64,000 bases of DNA from Winogradskyella flava (GTDB lineage: Bacteria > Bacteroidota > Bacteroidia > Flavobacteriales > Flavobacteriaceae): the NCBI RefSeq assembly GCF_014243395.1, contig NZ_JACLCP010000002.1, positions 1 to 64,000 of the forward strand. The letters run 5' to 3'. Every line of letters starts with the position of its first letter. The first letter of the stretch is position 1. A program made the translations under genes and the position numbers. The notes beneath the pieces were generated by a model. That model was not told the origin of the DNA and ran no database searches. It worked only from the letters and a program-made list of their open reading frames with translations. Shown here one piece after another: positions 18,495-27,175 of the stretch.

Positions 18495-19577
18495 ATGATA
18501 TATAAGAATTATCCGATGGTGTCCAGAGTAGTTTTTGGGCGCGGAAGTTTTAATCAGCTAGATGAAATTCTGTCGCCAAAGCGCATTGGACGCAATGCAC
18601 CATTTATTTTTTATGTTGATGACGTTTTTAAGGGCAATCATTGGTTGACTTCTAGAATAACTTTGTCGTATAAGGATAAAATTATTTATGTACCTACCAA
18701 AGAGGAGCCTAAAACATCGCAAATAGATAAATATGTTGAAGATATAATTCTTGAATATAGCGAACTCCCATCAGGTATTATAGGCATTGGTGGAGGTATT
18801 GTTATGGATATTGCAAAAGCGGTATCCTTAATGTTAACAAACCAAGGAGAATCCAAAGATTATCAAGGCTGGGATTTAATAAAGAATCCTGCAATTTATC
18901 ATGTAGGTATTCCAACAATTTCTGGTACAGGTGCCGAAGTTTCCAGAACGACTATTCTAACTGGTCCAGAGCGTAAATTAGGCATAAACAGCGATCACAC
19001 ACCTTTTGATCAAGTAATATTAGATCCGGAGCTTACGAAAGGCGTTCCGAAAGATCAGTGGTTTTATACAGGTATGGATTGCTTTGTACATTGTGTAGAA
19101 TCGCTTAACGGTACTTTTCTTAATGCGTTTAGCCAAAGCTATGGTGAAAAAGCATTTGAGCTTTGCCAAGAGATATTTTTAAGAGACGAACTAACTTTGG
19201 AAGAAGCTCAAGACAAGTTGATGATGGCGTCTTGGCACGGTGGTATGAGTATTGCTTATTCACAGGTTGGCGTAGCGCATGCAATGAGCTACGGTTTAAG
19301 CTATTTACTAGGCATAAAGCATGGTATAGGTAATTGTATAGTATTTGATCACTTAGATGAATATTATCCCAATGGCGTAGCCATGTTCAAGGAAATGAAA
19401 GTCAAGCATAATATTGAATTGCCTCAAGGTATTTGTGCCCATTTGGAAGAAGATCAATTTGATACTATGATTGATGTTGCCCTGAGCTTAGAACCACTTT
19501 GGGAAAATGCTATCGGCAAAAATTGGAAAACTAAGATTACCCGACAAAAGCTTCTGGAGCTCTACAAAAAAATGTAA
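18495..19577 (+). CDS. kdnB: Kdo 8-oxidase KdnB, iron-type alcohol dehydrogenase family
   Basis: About 360 residues. The start YKNYPMVSRVVFGRGSFNQL and blocks GIGGGIVMDIAKAV, DYQGWDLIKNPA, VGIPTISGTGAE, WFYTGMDCFVHCVESL and HGIGNCI match what I know of Shewanella KdnB, which oxidises C8 of Kdo before KdnA transaminates it to Kdo8N. The His residues in TGMDCFVHC and HGIGNC suit the metal site. The ATG at 18495 is preferred to a TTG at 18474, which lies in a TATTTTTG promoter-like box. No KdnA aminotransferase is in the window. Confidence 0.85.
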   Translation: MIYKNYPMVSRVVFGRGSFNQLDEILSPKRIGRNAPFIFYVDDVFKGNHWLTSRITLSYKDKIIYVPTKEEPKTSQIDKYVEDIILEYSELPSGIIGIGGGIVMDIAKAVSLMLTNQGESKDYQGWDLIKNPAIYHVGIPTISGTGAEVSRTTILTGPERKLGINSDHTPFDQVILDPELTKGVPKDQWFYTGMDCFVHCVESLNGTFLNAFSQSYGEKAFELCQEIFLRDELTLEEAQDKLMMASWHGGMSIAYSQVGVAHAMSYGLSYLLGIKHGIGNCIVFDHLDEYYPNGVAMFKEMKVKHNIELPQGICAHLEEDQFDTMIDVALSLEPLWENAIGKNWKTKITRQKLLELYKKM

Positions 19578-19578
19578 G

Positions 19579-20127
19579 ATGCGCTGGTTGGCAAAATTCA
19601 TCTATTTTAAATTGCTCGGCTGGAAAGTTGTGGGCAACACGGATTTTTCAAAAGACACTATTAAGAAAGCCGTTATTATTGCGGTACCACATACGAGTTG
19701 GCACGATTTCTACATGGGCTTGCTTTTAAGAAAAGTTGTGGATGTAAAAACAAATTTTGTTGGGAAAAAGGAACTCTTCAAATGGCCTTTTGGTTATTAT
19801 TTTAAAGCAGTAGGCGGAAGAGCATTAGACCGAACCTCGGGCCAGAATAAGGTAGAGCAGATTTCGAAACTTTTTCAGGATGAAGATGAATTTAGATTAA
19901 CTCTGGCACCAGAAGGCACTAGGAAAAAAGTCAAAGAATGGAAAACAGGCTTTTACTACATTGCTAAAGCGGCAAATGTGCCTATAATTATGTTCACGCT
20001 CGATTTTAAAAATAAGCAGAACAAGGTTTCTGAACCCTTTTACCCAACGGATGATATAGAAGCCGATTTTAAATATATGTATAACTTTTATCAGGGCGTG
20101 GAAGGCAAGATAAAAGCATATAGTTAG
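19579..20127 (+). CDS. PlsC-like lysophospholipid/lipid acyltransferase
   Basis: About 182 residues. Acyltransferase motif I is HTSWHD (HX4D) and motif III APEGTR, with a block GRALDRTS between them. This fits the PlsC/LPLAT superfamily, short 1-acyl-glycerol-3-phosphate acyltransferase-like members. The ATG at 19579 directly follows the kdnB stop by one nucleotide; an upstream in-frame start would lie inside kdnB. It probably acylates a lipid at the inner membrane. It converges on DUF3052 with no gap. Confidence 0.85.
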   Translation: MRWLAKFIYFKLLGWKVVGNTDFSKDTIKKAVIIAVPHTSWHDFYMGLLLRKVVDVKTNFVGKKELFKWPFGYYFKAVGGRALDRTSGQNKVEQISKLFQDEDEFRLTLAPEGTRKKVKEWKTGFYYIAKAANVPIIMFTLDFKNKQNKVSEPFYPTDDIEADFKYMYNFYQGVEGKIKAYS

Positions 20128-20541
20128 TTATGTTCTGTCTTTTAAGCGATACATAAACTTAAGACCGCTCCAATCTTCATCAATAGCACAAACTTTAATG
20201 TCAACTAAACCAATCTTTAAGACTTCTGCTCTTACACTTTCTCTATTGATATCTGATGTAATTTTTGAAGTTCCCTTTGGCCAGCTTACCCATAATATGC
20301 CATTTTGATTTAAATACGGCTTCAAATTTTTGATAGTGTCTTGTAATGCTTCTCTTGAAGTGAAAAAAGCATGAATAAAATCAATGGATTCAGATTTTGG
20401 AGACCTTATAAACACTAAGTCTTTCGGAAGAATATCAAATAGATTTGTATAGTCATCGGGCTCATCATGGAGATAAATTTTATAACCTGCTTTTAAGCCT
20501 AGTTTTTTTGCCAATGGTGTCTTAGAATAGCCCGAACTCAT
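20128..20541 (-). CDS. DUF3052 family protein
   Basis: 137 residues. The start MSSGYSKTPLAKKLGLKAGY and the segment LWVSWPKGTSK match DUF3052, a small family of unknown function with a Rossmann/methyltransferase-like feel. The stop abuts the stop of the acyltransferase on the other strand. Confidence 0.8.
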   Translation of the reverse strand: MSSGYSKTPLAKKLGLKAGYKIYLHDEPDDYTNLFDILPKDLVFIRSPKSESIDFIHAFFTSREALQDTIKNLKPYLNQNGILWVSWPKGTSKITSDINRESVRAEVLKIGLVDIKVCAIDEDWSGLKFMYRLKDRT

Positions 20542-20571
20542 TTCAAACTTTAATTGTAATTAACATGATTT

Positions 20572-20690
20572 TTGGCACAAGATTTGTACTAAGTATTGTG
20601 CAATGAAACATAAAGTAAACTTTTAAGTCCCTAAAAAGAAACATTGTTATTGAAAAAGCTGTCTTTTCCTATGGAGATAGCTTTTTTTCT
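20572..20690 (+). other. Candidate sigma-54-like promoter with short RNA
   Basis: Plus-strand TTGGCAC (20572-20578), five bases, then TTGT (20584-20587) has the -24/-12 spacing of sigma-54 promoters, although the -12 element reads TTGT rather than TTGC. About 65 nt later comes a strong hairpin with a T tract (20653-20688). No plus-strand gene follows for over 2 kb, so a short RNA of about 100 nt is possible. It contains only a 7-codon frame (MKHKVNF). Confidence 0.3.
20653..20690. terminator. Rho-independent terminator overlapping a stop codon
   Basis: Stem AAAGCTGTCT / AGATAGCTTT with one G-U pair. On the plus strand it is followed by TTTTTTT; on the minus strand it spans the stop of the SnoaL-like gene and is followed by TTTTTC. 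It could work in both directions. Confidence 0.6.
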
Positions 20691-21145
20691 TCAATAAACT
20701 TATCCAACAAATAATTGGTTTGAGATTGTAGTTTGGTTTTAAAGTAGCGTGTATGGCCAATTATAAAACCTTTGAATCCCATCGCCTGTTTTGCCCATTT
20801 ATGAAGATTGAATGTATCTGTATGCTTAAGAATTAATCCGTCTTTTAAGTCAAATTGGGCATCAATCTTATTATGCACAGATCTACCAGTTTTGCTGAAT
20901 TTATAAAAAGCTTCCCAATGTGCAGCGCCACTTGTCTCATCTGCTTTTATATTTGAGGCGATAACCTTAAAGTCTTTTCCTTTTTGGGATGCACATAACA
21001 TTTGCCACATGGCTTTAGCTTTGTCTCCTCTTAAAATCCCAAAGGCTGGATCTTCAAATACGATATTGTCATGATAACAAGAACACATCGTTTCTGAATC
21101 AAGATTGCTGAAAGCATTATAAAACTTGGCGACTACATTTTCCAT
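20669..21145 (-). CDS. NTF2/SnoaL-like small protein
   Basis: About 158 residues. The N-terminal half (VVAKFYNAFSNLDSETMCSC, FEDPAFGILRG) and the cone-fold beta strands ending DAQFDLKDGLILKHTDTFNLHKW are typical of nuclear transport factor 2/SnoaL-like proteins. A C-terminal extension follows (GFIIGHTRYFKTKL). The start MENVVAKFY at 21145 fits the family better than the upstream ATG at 21193. Ligand unknown. Confidence 0.75.
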   Translation of the reverse strand: MENVVAKFYNAFSNLDSETMCSCYHDNIVFEDPAFGILRGDKAKAMWQMLCASQKGKDFKVIASNIKADETSGAAHWEAFYKFSKTGRSVHNKIDAQFDLKDGLILKHTDTFNLHKWAKQAMGFKGFIIGHTRYFKTKLQSQTNYLLDKFIEEKKLSP

Positions 21146-21262
21146 AGATAATTTATTTTCCAAAAGCTTAAAACCAATTACCCTGTTTAGCAAATAACTA
21201 GTCTTTGTTATAAAGGTAATTAATATATTTTAGGATAAATATGTTAATTACTAAGGAAAAGA

Positions 21263-21289
21263 AAAGGCTTCTGATTTTCAGAAGCCTTT
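21263..21289 (-). terminator. Terminator downstream of the bicarbonate transporter
   Basis: Perfect 12-bp stem AAAGGCTTCTGA / TCAGAAGCCTTT with a 3-base loop, 20 nt after the stop of the SbtA-like gene on the minus strand. The stem's own T run follows on that strand. Confidence 0.75.
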
Positions 21290-21309
21290 ATAATGATAAG
21301 TGTTATAAC

Positions 21310-22281
21310 TTAAAAGATACTGCATGCTTGAATAATACAGAGGTATAGCGGCATACCCAAGGTAATATTAAATGGAAATGTTATTGCCAAAGCCATTGGT
21401 AAATATAAACTTGGATTTGCTTTTGGTACTGCAATTCTCATGGCTGCCGGAACTGCGATGTATGAAGCACTGGCTGCGAGTATGGCGAAGAGTAAACGGT
21501 TACCTTCACTATCTGTAAATACAGAGCTTATTACAGCTACTAAGCTGCCATTAATAATTGGTATAACAACGGCAAATATTAATGCAAACCAACCTTTCTT
21601 TAAAAATGCAGATAGTTTCTTACCACTAGTAATACCCATGTCCAGTAAGAAGACGGCTAGGAATCCCTTGAATATATCTGTGGTAAAAGGTTTAATCCCT
21701 TGAGCCTGTTGTTCGCTTGCAAGAAAACCTACTACCAAGCTTCCTAAAATCAAAAGTACACTGCCATTGGTAAGCGCATGTTTTACGACTTTACCCATTG
21801 AGATTTTTATGGCATTTTCTTTATCATAAATAGAAATAAGTAGTAGACCTATTATGATAGAGGGTGCTTCCATCAAGGCCATTACAGCAACCATATGACC
21901 TCCAAAACTAATTTGCTCAATTTCCAAGAAAGAGATAGCGGTTACAAATGTTACTGCACTAACTGAGCCATAAGAAGCTGCAATAGCACCAGCGTTGGCC
22001 ACATTGAACTTTCTTCTCAATATAAAGTACGTATAAACGGGTACAATGAGCGCTAAAAAAATGCCAAACAAAAGCGACCAAATTATTTCTAAATTAAGGT
22101 CGCTATGTGAGAGTTCCTGTCCGCCTTTAAATCCTATCGATAAAAGTAAGTACAGTGATATAAATTTAGAAGAGTTGGGAGGTATTTCTAAATCACTTTT
22201 AAGCTGTACAGCTAGTATGCCGAGAAAAAAGAATAAGAGGGCAGGATTCGTTAAGTTATCGAATAATAAATGTAAGTCCAT
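21310..22281 (-). CDS. sbtA: SbtA-family sodium-dependent bicarbonate transporter
   Basis: 323 residues, about ten membrane segments. The repeat signatures (FLGILAVQLKSDLEIP, LLLSIGFKGGQEL, AAASYGSVSAVTFVTA-like segment, FLLDMGITSGKKL, AASASYIAVPAAMR) match SbtA. It imports bicarbonate with sodium. In a heterotroph it would feed anaplerotic carboxylation or pH balance, which is inference. It lies with two small genes of the same strand and divergent from a LysR regulator. Confidence 0.9.
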   Translation of the reverse strand: MDLHLLFDNLTNPALLFFFLGILAVQLKSDLEIPPNSSKFISLYLLLSIGFKGGQELSHSDLNLEIIWSLLFGIFLALIVPVYTYFILRRKFNVANAGAIAASYGSVSAVTFVTAISFLEIEQISFGGHMVAVMALMEAPSIIIGLLLISIYDKENAIKISMGKVVKHALTNGSVLLILGSLVVGFLASEQQAQGIKPFTTDIFKGFLAVFLLDMGITSGKKLSAFLKKGWFALIFAVVIPIINGSLVAVISSVFTDSEGNRLLFAILAASASYIAVPAAMRIAVPKANPSLYLPMALAITFPFNITLGMPLYLCIIQACSIF

Positions 22282-22324
22282 TAAACTAATTATTGCAAGA
22301 ACGAATCTATCCTTGGCCGTTTTA

Positions 22325-22636
22325 CTATTTTACGAAGGAAATGTTCAGCGTGCCGTTTATGACTACGTTATAACCTTCCTTTCGAGCTATAGTAATATAA
22401 TCTTTGGCGATTTGTTTTTCGTTTAATAATTCTTGGATACGATTATTTTCATAAGTAGTGTCTGCATCTTCACAACCCTCACAGACTCTTAATTTTTGAA
22501 GTTTATGAAAGTTAACTTTCTGTTCTATAAGTACATTTACAATGTGGTTAGCTTCGGAAGGCGTAAATAGACCTTCTACTAGTTGTACTTCTTGAGTTGC
22601 TTTTTCTACGTTTGTGTTTGTTTTGGTAATTGACAT
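22325..22636 (-). CDS. Small conserved protein next to sbtA
   Basis: 103 residues, soluble, alpha/beta pattern. The middle (SEANHIVNVLIEQKVNFHKL) resembles proteins I recall beside SbtA in flavobacteria. A CEGCED motif carries two cysteines. It is 43 nt before sbtA and probably cotranscribed. It does not look like the P-II-type SbtB. A regulatory partner role for SbtA is only suggested by position. Confidence 0.65.
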   Translation of the reverse strand: MSITKTNTNVEKATQEVQLVEGLFTPSEANHIVNVLIEQKVNFHKLQKLRVCEGCEDADTTYENNRIQELLNEKQIAKDYITIARKEGYNVVINGTLNISFVK

Positions 22637-22669
22637 AATTCTTTTGTTTTAATAGTTGTTTGTTTATGA

Positions 22670-22891
22670 TTAATTTGAACCCATGAGTTTTACAATGGCA
22701 ACACATGAAACGATAAAGCTACATATGGCAATGTGCTCCATAAAAACGTTGTCATTCATATAAGACATGGTTAATAAGCCTGTTAGCGCTAATATTGTTA
22801 ATGCTGCGCCTGCCTTTGTTCTTCTAGCAGATTTGTCAGTATCTGTATTTCGCATTCCCTTAATTGTAGCATTAGAATCTAATCTTGACAT
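22670..22891 (-). CDS. Small two-helix membrane protein
   Basis: 73 residues: a short soluble N-terminus (MSRLDSNATIKGM), then two membrane helices (AGAALTILALTGLLTMSYM and IAICSFIVSCVAIVKLM). It is the first gene of the sbtA unit, 33 nt before the next. No family recognised. Confidence 0.55.
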   Translation of the reverse strand: MSRLDSNATIKGMRNTDTDKSARRTKAGAALTILALTGLLTMSYMNDNVFMEHIAICSFIVSCVAIVKLMGSN

Positions 22892-23000
22892 ATTAAATAG
22901 ATGTTTATTTGATTAATAAAAATTTATTATGATGCAAAATTGAAACAAATATTTTATTTATTTTTATATATATTTTTAATAGTATATATAAACAAAACTT

Positions 23001-23924
23001 ATGAATTATACCTTGCATCAACTTCAGATTTTCTTAAAGATTACACAACTAAAGAGTATCACAAAGGCATCTGAGGCTCTTTTTTTAAGCCAACCAGCCG
23101 TATCTATCCAGTTGAAAAAATTTCAAGATCAATTCTCTATTCCATTGACAGAAGTTGTTGGAAGACAATTGTATGTTACTGATTTTGGATGGGAAATAGC
23201 TGAAGCAGCTCAAAAGATCATTAACGAAGTTCAAGCCATTAACTATAAAACGATGTCGTTTAAAGGGCAAATTGCAGGTAGATTAAAAATATCCGTGGTG
23301 TCGACTGGTAAATATGTAATGCCCTATTTTTTGACAGACTTTACCAACCAAAATCAAGGTGTTGATTTAATCATGGACGTTACCAATAAAACAAGTGTTA
23401 TTAAAAGTTTGGAAAACAATGAAGTCGATTTTTCTCTAGTATCTGTTGTTCCAGATCAGCTGAATCTTGATAGGGTAGAGCTCATGGAAAACAAGCTTTA
23501 TTTGGTTGGCGGCACCAAGGAAAAGTTTAATAAAAATATCGCGAAAGCCAAAATTTTTGAAACCTATCCCATGTTATATCGCGAGGATGGTTCAGCAACA
23601 CGAAACGCTATGGAGTCATTCATTACGAGTCGTAATATATCCAATCCAAAAAAGATGGAATTAACATCTAACGAAGCTTTGAAGCAAGCGGTTATTGCAG
23701 GTTTAGGTTATTCCATTATGCCTTTAATAGGTATAAAAAATGAACTCAAGAATGGTGACTTACGAATTATTCCTTACAAAGGTTTACCCTTAGTGACTAA
23801 CTGGAATTTAGTCTGGCAGAAGTCTAAAAACCTATCACCAACAGCCAAAGCGTATCTAGAATTTATTAAAGCTGAAAAACAGCGCATCATCGAAGAGAAC
23901 TTTAATTGGTACGATCAATATTAG
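23001..23924 (+). CDS. LysR-family transcription regulator (CbbR/CynR-like)
   Basis: 307 residues. The N-terminal helix-turn-helix (LHQLQIFLKITQLKSITKAS then LSQPAVSIQLKKFQ) and the C-terminal LysR substrate-binding domain (LKISVVSTGKYVMPYF, GLGYSIMPLIGI) are clear. It is divergent from the sbtA unit, the usual arrangement for a LysR protein controlling its neighbour. The 109-bp gap contains a very AT-rich inverted stretch (TATATATA ... TATATATA, about 22965-22993) that could hold the operator. The effector is unknown. Confidence 0.9.
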   Translation: MNYTLHQLQIFLKITQLKSITKASEALFLSQPAVSIQLKKFQDQFSIPLTEVVGRQLYVTDFGWEIAEAAQKIINEVQAINYKTMSFKGQIAGRLKISVVSTGKYVMPYFLTDFTNQNQGVDLIMDVTNKTSVIKSLENNEVDFSLVSVVPDQLNLDRVELMENKLYLVGGTKEKFNKNIAKAKIFETYPMLYREDGSATRNAMESFITSRNISNPKKMELTSNEALKQAVIAGLGYSIMPLIGIKNELKNGDLRIIPYKGLPLVTNWNLVWQKSKNLSPTAKAYLEFIKAEKQRIIEENFNWYDQY

Positions 23925-25015
23925 CGACTCTTAATTTTGTCAATAAGCTTACGAATACCAGAATAGATAAACATATTGGTTTTGGCGTAATAAAACGATA
24001 TAAAACAAACCGTTGTTAAGAATAGGACGGCACCAATTATGGCTTGCCATGGTAAAAGGGTTTTACCAATAAGTTGATGCAGACCAATACCTGTAAAACT
24101 TCCATAAATAATGATGAAATGAATCACATATATGGACAGTGTTTTTTGCCCAATTTTAAGAATCAACGGTTGACTTATGTATTTTTCAAAAAGATAGAAT
24201 ATACCGAACAAAACCAATACGTTGCCCAATCTCGTAAATAAATAATTATACCATGCAACATCTTTTAATAGTTGAATATCTGTTAGGTAATATAGTTTCA
24301 TCAGGACATAGGAAGATTTCAATATTAACAAAATACCAACGATAAAGAAACCTGCGACAATAGCGGTTTTAAATTTAGAACGTCCTAAATAGCGATAGAA
24401 AATAGTTGAGATAAATGCTCCAAAGCATATGTAACCAAACCATGGAATAATATTAAAAATAGAACCATAGTCCTTAGTTAGGTAATTAGAAAACAATTTG
24501 GGAATATTAGGTAAATCCAAATAGCGATATAAAGGCTCTGTTAAAAAAATCAAGATACCCAATAGTAATGTTAGTATGGAGAAAATCAAGGTTTTCTTAA
24601 ACGTTAAATGGTAGATACAAACAATTAGAATCAAGGACAGACCAATGCATTGTAATACATCGACCACCAAAAAATAAATGCTGAACTTACCAAAAAGCCA
24701 CTCAAAAATCGGTATGCGCAATAGATAACCAATACCAATAAGCATTAAACCTCGTATTAGTCCTTTACGCATACGTTGTTTTGTAGTGCCTTTATGTTTG
24801 GCCTTTATGAGAAGGTAAGAGAAAATCAATCCAGAAATTGTAAAAAATGTTGGTGCAGTGATACCTCTAAAGTATTCCCAAATCTGAAATACTGTGTTAG
24901 ATTCATCTCTGTAGGATACATCAAGCAACGTATCAATAAAATGCCCTTGCAACATCATAAGAATGGCAAATGCACGTACAGCATCAATAAAATATAAACG
25001 TTGGGTAGTGCTCAA
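23921..25015 (-). CDS. DUF1624-like membrane acyltransferase
   Basis: 364 residues, about ten membrane segments. The start RLYFIDAVRAFAILMMLQGH and the FRGITAPTFFTISGLIF segment match the heparan-alpha-glucosaminide N-acetyltransferase/DUF1624 family, which moves acyl groups across the membrane onto sugars. The start is a TTG at 25015; no better in-frame ATG exists upstream of the RLYFIDAVRA motif. Its end overlaps the LysR gene end by 4 nt. Acceptor unknown. Confidence 0.8.
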   Translation of the reverse strand: MSTTQRLYFIDAVRAFAILMMLQGHFIDTLLDVSYRDESNTVFQIWEYFRGITAPTFFTISGLIFSYLLIKAKHKGTTKQRMRKGLIRGLMLIGIGYLLRIPIFEWLFGKFSIYFLVVDVLQCIGLSLILIVCIYHLTFKKTLIFSILTLLLGILIFLTEPLYRYLDLPNIPKLFSNYLTKDYGSIFNIIPWFGYICFGAFISTIFYRYLGRSKFKTAIVAGFFIVGILLILKSSYVLMKLYYLTDIQLLKDVAWYNYLFTRLGNVLVLFGIFYLFEKYISQPLILKIGQKTLSIYVIHFIIIYGSFTGIGLHQLIGKTLLPWQAIIGAVLFLTTVCFISFYYAKTNMFIYSGIRKLIDKIKSR

Positions 25016-25163
25016 TTATAGGTCGATTGAGTAGCAAATATAGGATTTAGAGAATTAATTGGCTTATTACAAGTCCTAATTATCGTCTTAGAATATGAAT
25101 CGTAGTGCTTTGTTTTTTAATTGTTTTAAGATATACTTTTAGGATATGTTTTTATCTACGTTG

Positions 25164-25589
25164 TTAGTTACAGGGCTTATTTTCTCCAAATAAACCTTTT
25201 TCGATCGCCCTTTTATACTTCTTTCCGATTTCTTTATTTCTTTTGATATAATCTTTTAAATGTTCTTCTTTGGTTTCAAATTCTGCAATTATATCATCGA
25301 GTAGAATTATATTTAATATACAATGATTCAATACTTTAATGGTTTCTGATTCCTGGCCAATGCATTGAATTTTTAGAACTTTTGTGTCTTTTGGAAGGGT
25401 AATACTATAATTACCATTTTCATCCGAAGTAGTTTTAAACTGCATGTCCAAAGTATGGATAAACACTTTAGAAAGAGGTTCTAGATGTTCATTTAATACT
25501 TGACCACTAACAGTTTTTGTTTGGCCAAATAAATCAATAGGGCTAAAGAACAGAACAAGTACTGTTATAATTAATCTCAATTTACTCAT
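25164..25589 (-). CDS. Exported CarboxypepD_reg-like domain protein
   Basis: 141 residues. Signal peptide MSKLRLIITVLVLFFSPIDLFGQ, then one carboxypeptidase regulatory-like beta-sandwich (VSGQVLNEHLEPLSKVFIHT ... TSDENGNYSITLPK), the domain found at the N-terminus of TonB-linked proteins. A charged helical tail follows. Stand-alone members are common in Flavobacteriaceae; function unknown. Confidence 0.75.
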   Translation of the reverse strand: MSKLRLIITVLVLFFSPIDLFGQTKTVSGQVLNEHLEPLSKVFIHTLDMQFKTTSDENGNYSITLPKDTKVLKIQCIGQESETIKVLNHCILNIILLDDIIAEFETKEEHLKDYIKRNKEIGKKYKRAIEKGLFGENKPCN

Positions 25590-25608
25590 ACCTTATAACT
25601 AACAATTA

Positions 25609-25636
25609 GATAAAGTCAGTTGTCACTGACTTTATC
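25609..25636. promoter_or_regulatory. Perfect 12-bp hairpin upstream of exported protein
   Basis: GATAAAGTCAGT pairs perfectly with ACTGACTTTATC around a TGTC loop, about 20 nt before the minus-strand start at 25589. There is no T tract, so an operator or leader structure is more likely than a terminator. Confidence 0.45.
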
Positions 25637-25789
25637 ATAAGATACTGAAACAATACTTCGACAGGCTTAGTATAGCAGTTCAACACAAATAAACGAAGTT
25701 AGATTTTTAAATTTTGTAAATCAACTACATACCATTTATTATTCAAAGAAATTATTAACAGTCCAAGGGATTTACTACTTTTAAGTCCA

Positions 25790-27175
25790 ATGGATAAGCT
25801 TAACGATTTTACCGCTGCATTTTCGTCACTAGCCTGGGGGTTACCCTTGCTTATACTTTTGATAGGAGGAGGGTTGTACCTATTAATACGTTCTAGGTTT
25901 ATACCGTTTCGGTATTTAGGACATGCCGTCAATGTTCTAAGAGGAAAATATGACGATCCCAATGACGCAGGACAAATCTCGCATTTTCAAGCCTTATCTA
26001 CAGCATTATCCTCAACCATTGGTATGGGCAATATCGCAGGAGTGGCGTTAGCTATTTCTGTTGGTGGTCCTGGTGCCATGTTCTGGATGTGGGTAAGTGC
26101 CATTGTAGGAATGAGTACTAAATTCTTCACATCGACATTGGCAATTTTGTATAGAGGTAAGGATAGCAATGGTGAGTTACAAGGTGGTCCCATGTATTTT
26201 ATCATGGAAGGCCTTGGTAAAAATTGGAAATTTTTGGCTGTGATGTTTAGTGTTTTTGGTATGATGGGCGCACTTCCGGTCGTGAATGTCAATCAACTAA
26301 AACAAGCCATAAACGATATCATTTTAATTCCAAATGGCGTAGAAGTGACCTTTAATACTAACCTCACCATTGCACTAGTTTTGGTGGTATTTACAAGCAT
26401 GGTTATTCTTGGAGGATTGAAGCGAATTAGCAAATGGGCATCTAAGATGGTACCTTCCATGGTCATTTTGTATTTCATTTTGGTGATTATCATTCTTGTT
26501 ATTAACTATGCCCAAGTACCAAAGTATTTAGCACTGATTGTAACTGACGCCTTTGCAGCAGACTATTTCCCTAAGGACAAGCCTTTCTTAGGAGGTGTTT
26601 TAGGGGCATTGATTCTACATGGTATTAAGCGTGGTGCGTTTTCTAATGAAGCAGGGCTCGGAACAGCACCTTTGGCACATGGCGCGGCAAAAACCGACGA
26701 ACCCGTTAGAGAGGGTTTGGTGGCCATGCTCGGACCAGTGATAGATACATTGATAGTTTGCACGTTAACAGCTTTGGCTATATTGGTTACGGGTGTTTGG
26801 GAAACAGAAGGTGTAAATGGTGTAAGTTTAACAGCTTTGGCGTTTCAACAGGTATTGCCCTATGGACAGTATCTATTGATGATTTGTGTATTTTTCTTTA
26901 GTGTGTCTTCGCTTTTCAGTTATGCCTATTATGGTACCAAATGCATGTCATTTTTAATTGGCGCAGACAAAAAACATTACTACAATTATATATATATTCT
27001 AAGCATTATTCTTGCGGCAACGACACCGTTTGAAGCCATGATCAATTTTATTGATGGTGTTTTTGCCTTTATGGCCATACCAACAATGATTGCAACAATA
27101 CTGTTAGCTCCAAGAGTGATAAAAGAATTACGGTCTTACATTGAACGTTTAAAAACCAGTAAATATGAACGCTAA
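25790..27175 (+). CDS. Sodium:alanine/glycine symporter (AGCS family)
   Basis: 461 residues, about eleven membrane helices. Family signatures are FQALSTALSSTIGMGNIAGV, GGPGAMFWMWVSA, LQGGPMYFIMEGLG and GIKRGAFSNEAGLGTAP. AGCS proteins import alanine or glycine with sodium. A TACTTTTA -7-like box lies at 25776-25783, only 6 nt before the ATG. It overlaps the next gene by 11 nt, so the three transport genes form one unit. Confidence 0.92.
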   Translation: MDKLNDFTAAFSSLAWGLPLLILLIGGGLYLLIRSRFIPFRYLGHAVNVLRGKYDDPNDAGQISHFQALSTALSSTIGMGNIAGVALAISVGGPGAMFWMWVSAIVGMSTKFFTSTLAILYRGKDSNGELQGGPMYFIMEGLGKNWKFLAVMFSVFGMMGALPVVNVNQLKQAINDIILIPNGVEVTFNTNLTIALVLVVFTSMVILGGLKRISKWASKMVPSMVILYFILVIIILVINYAQVPKYLALIVTDAFAADYFPKDKPFLGGVLGALILHGIKRGAFSNEAGLGTAPLAHGAAKTDEPVREGLVAMLGPVIDTLIVCTLTALAILVTGVWETEGVNGVSLTALAFQQVLPYGQYLLMICVFFFSVSSLFSYAYYGTKCMSFLIGADKKHYYNYIYILSIILAATTPFEAMINFIDGVFAFMAIPTMIATILLAPRVIKELRSYIERLKTSKYER

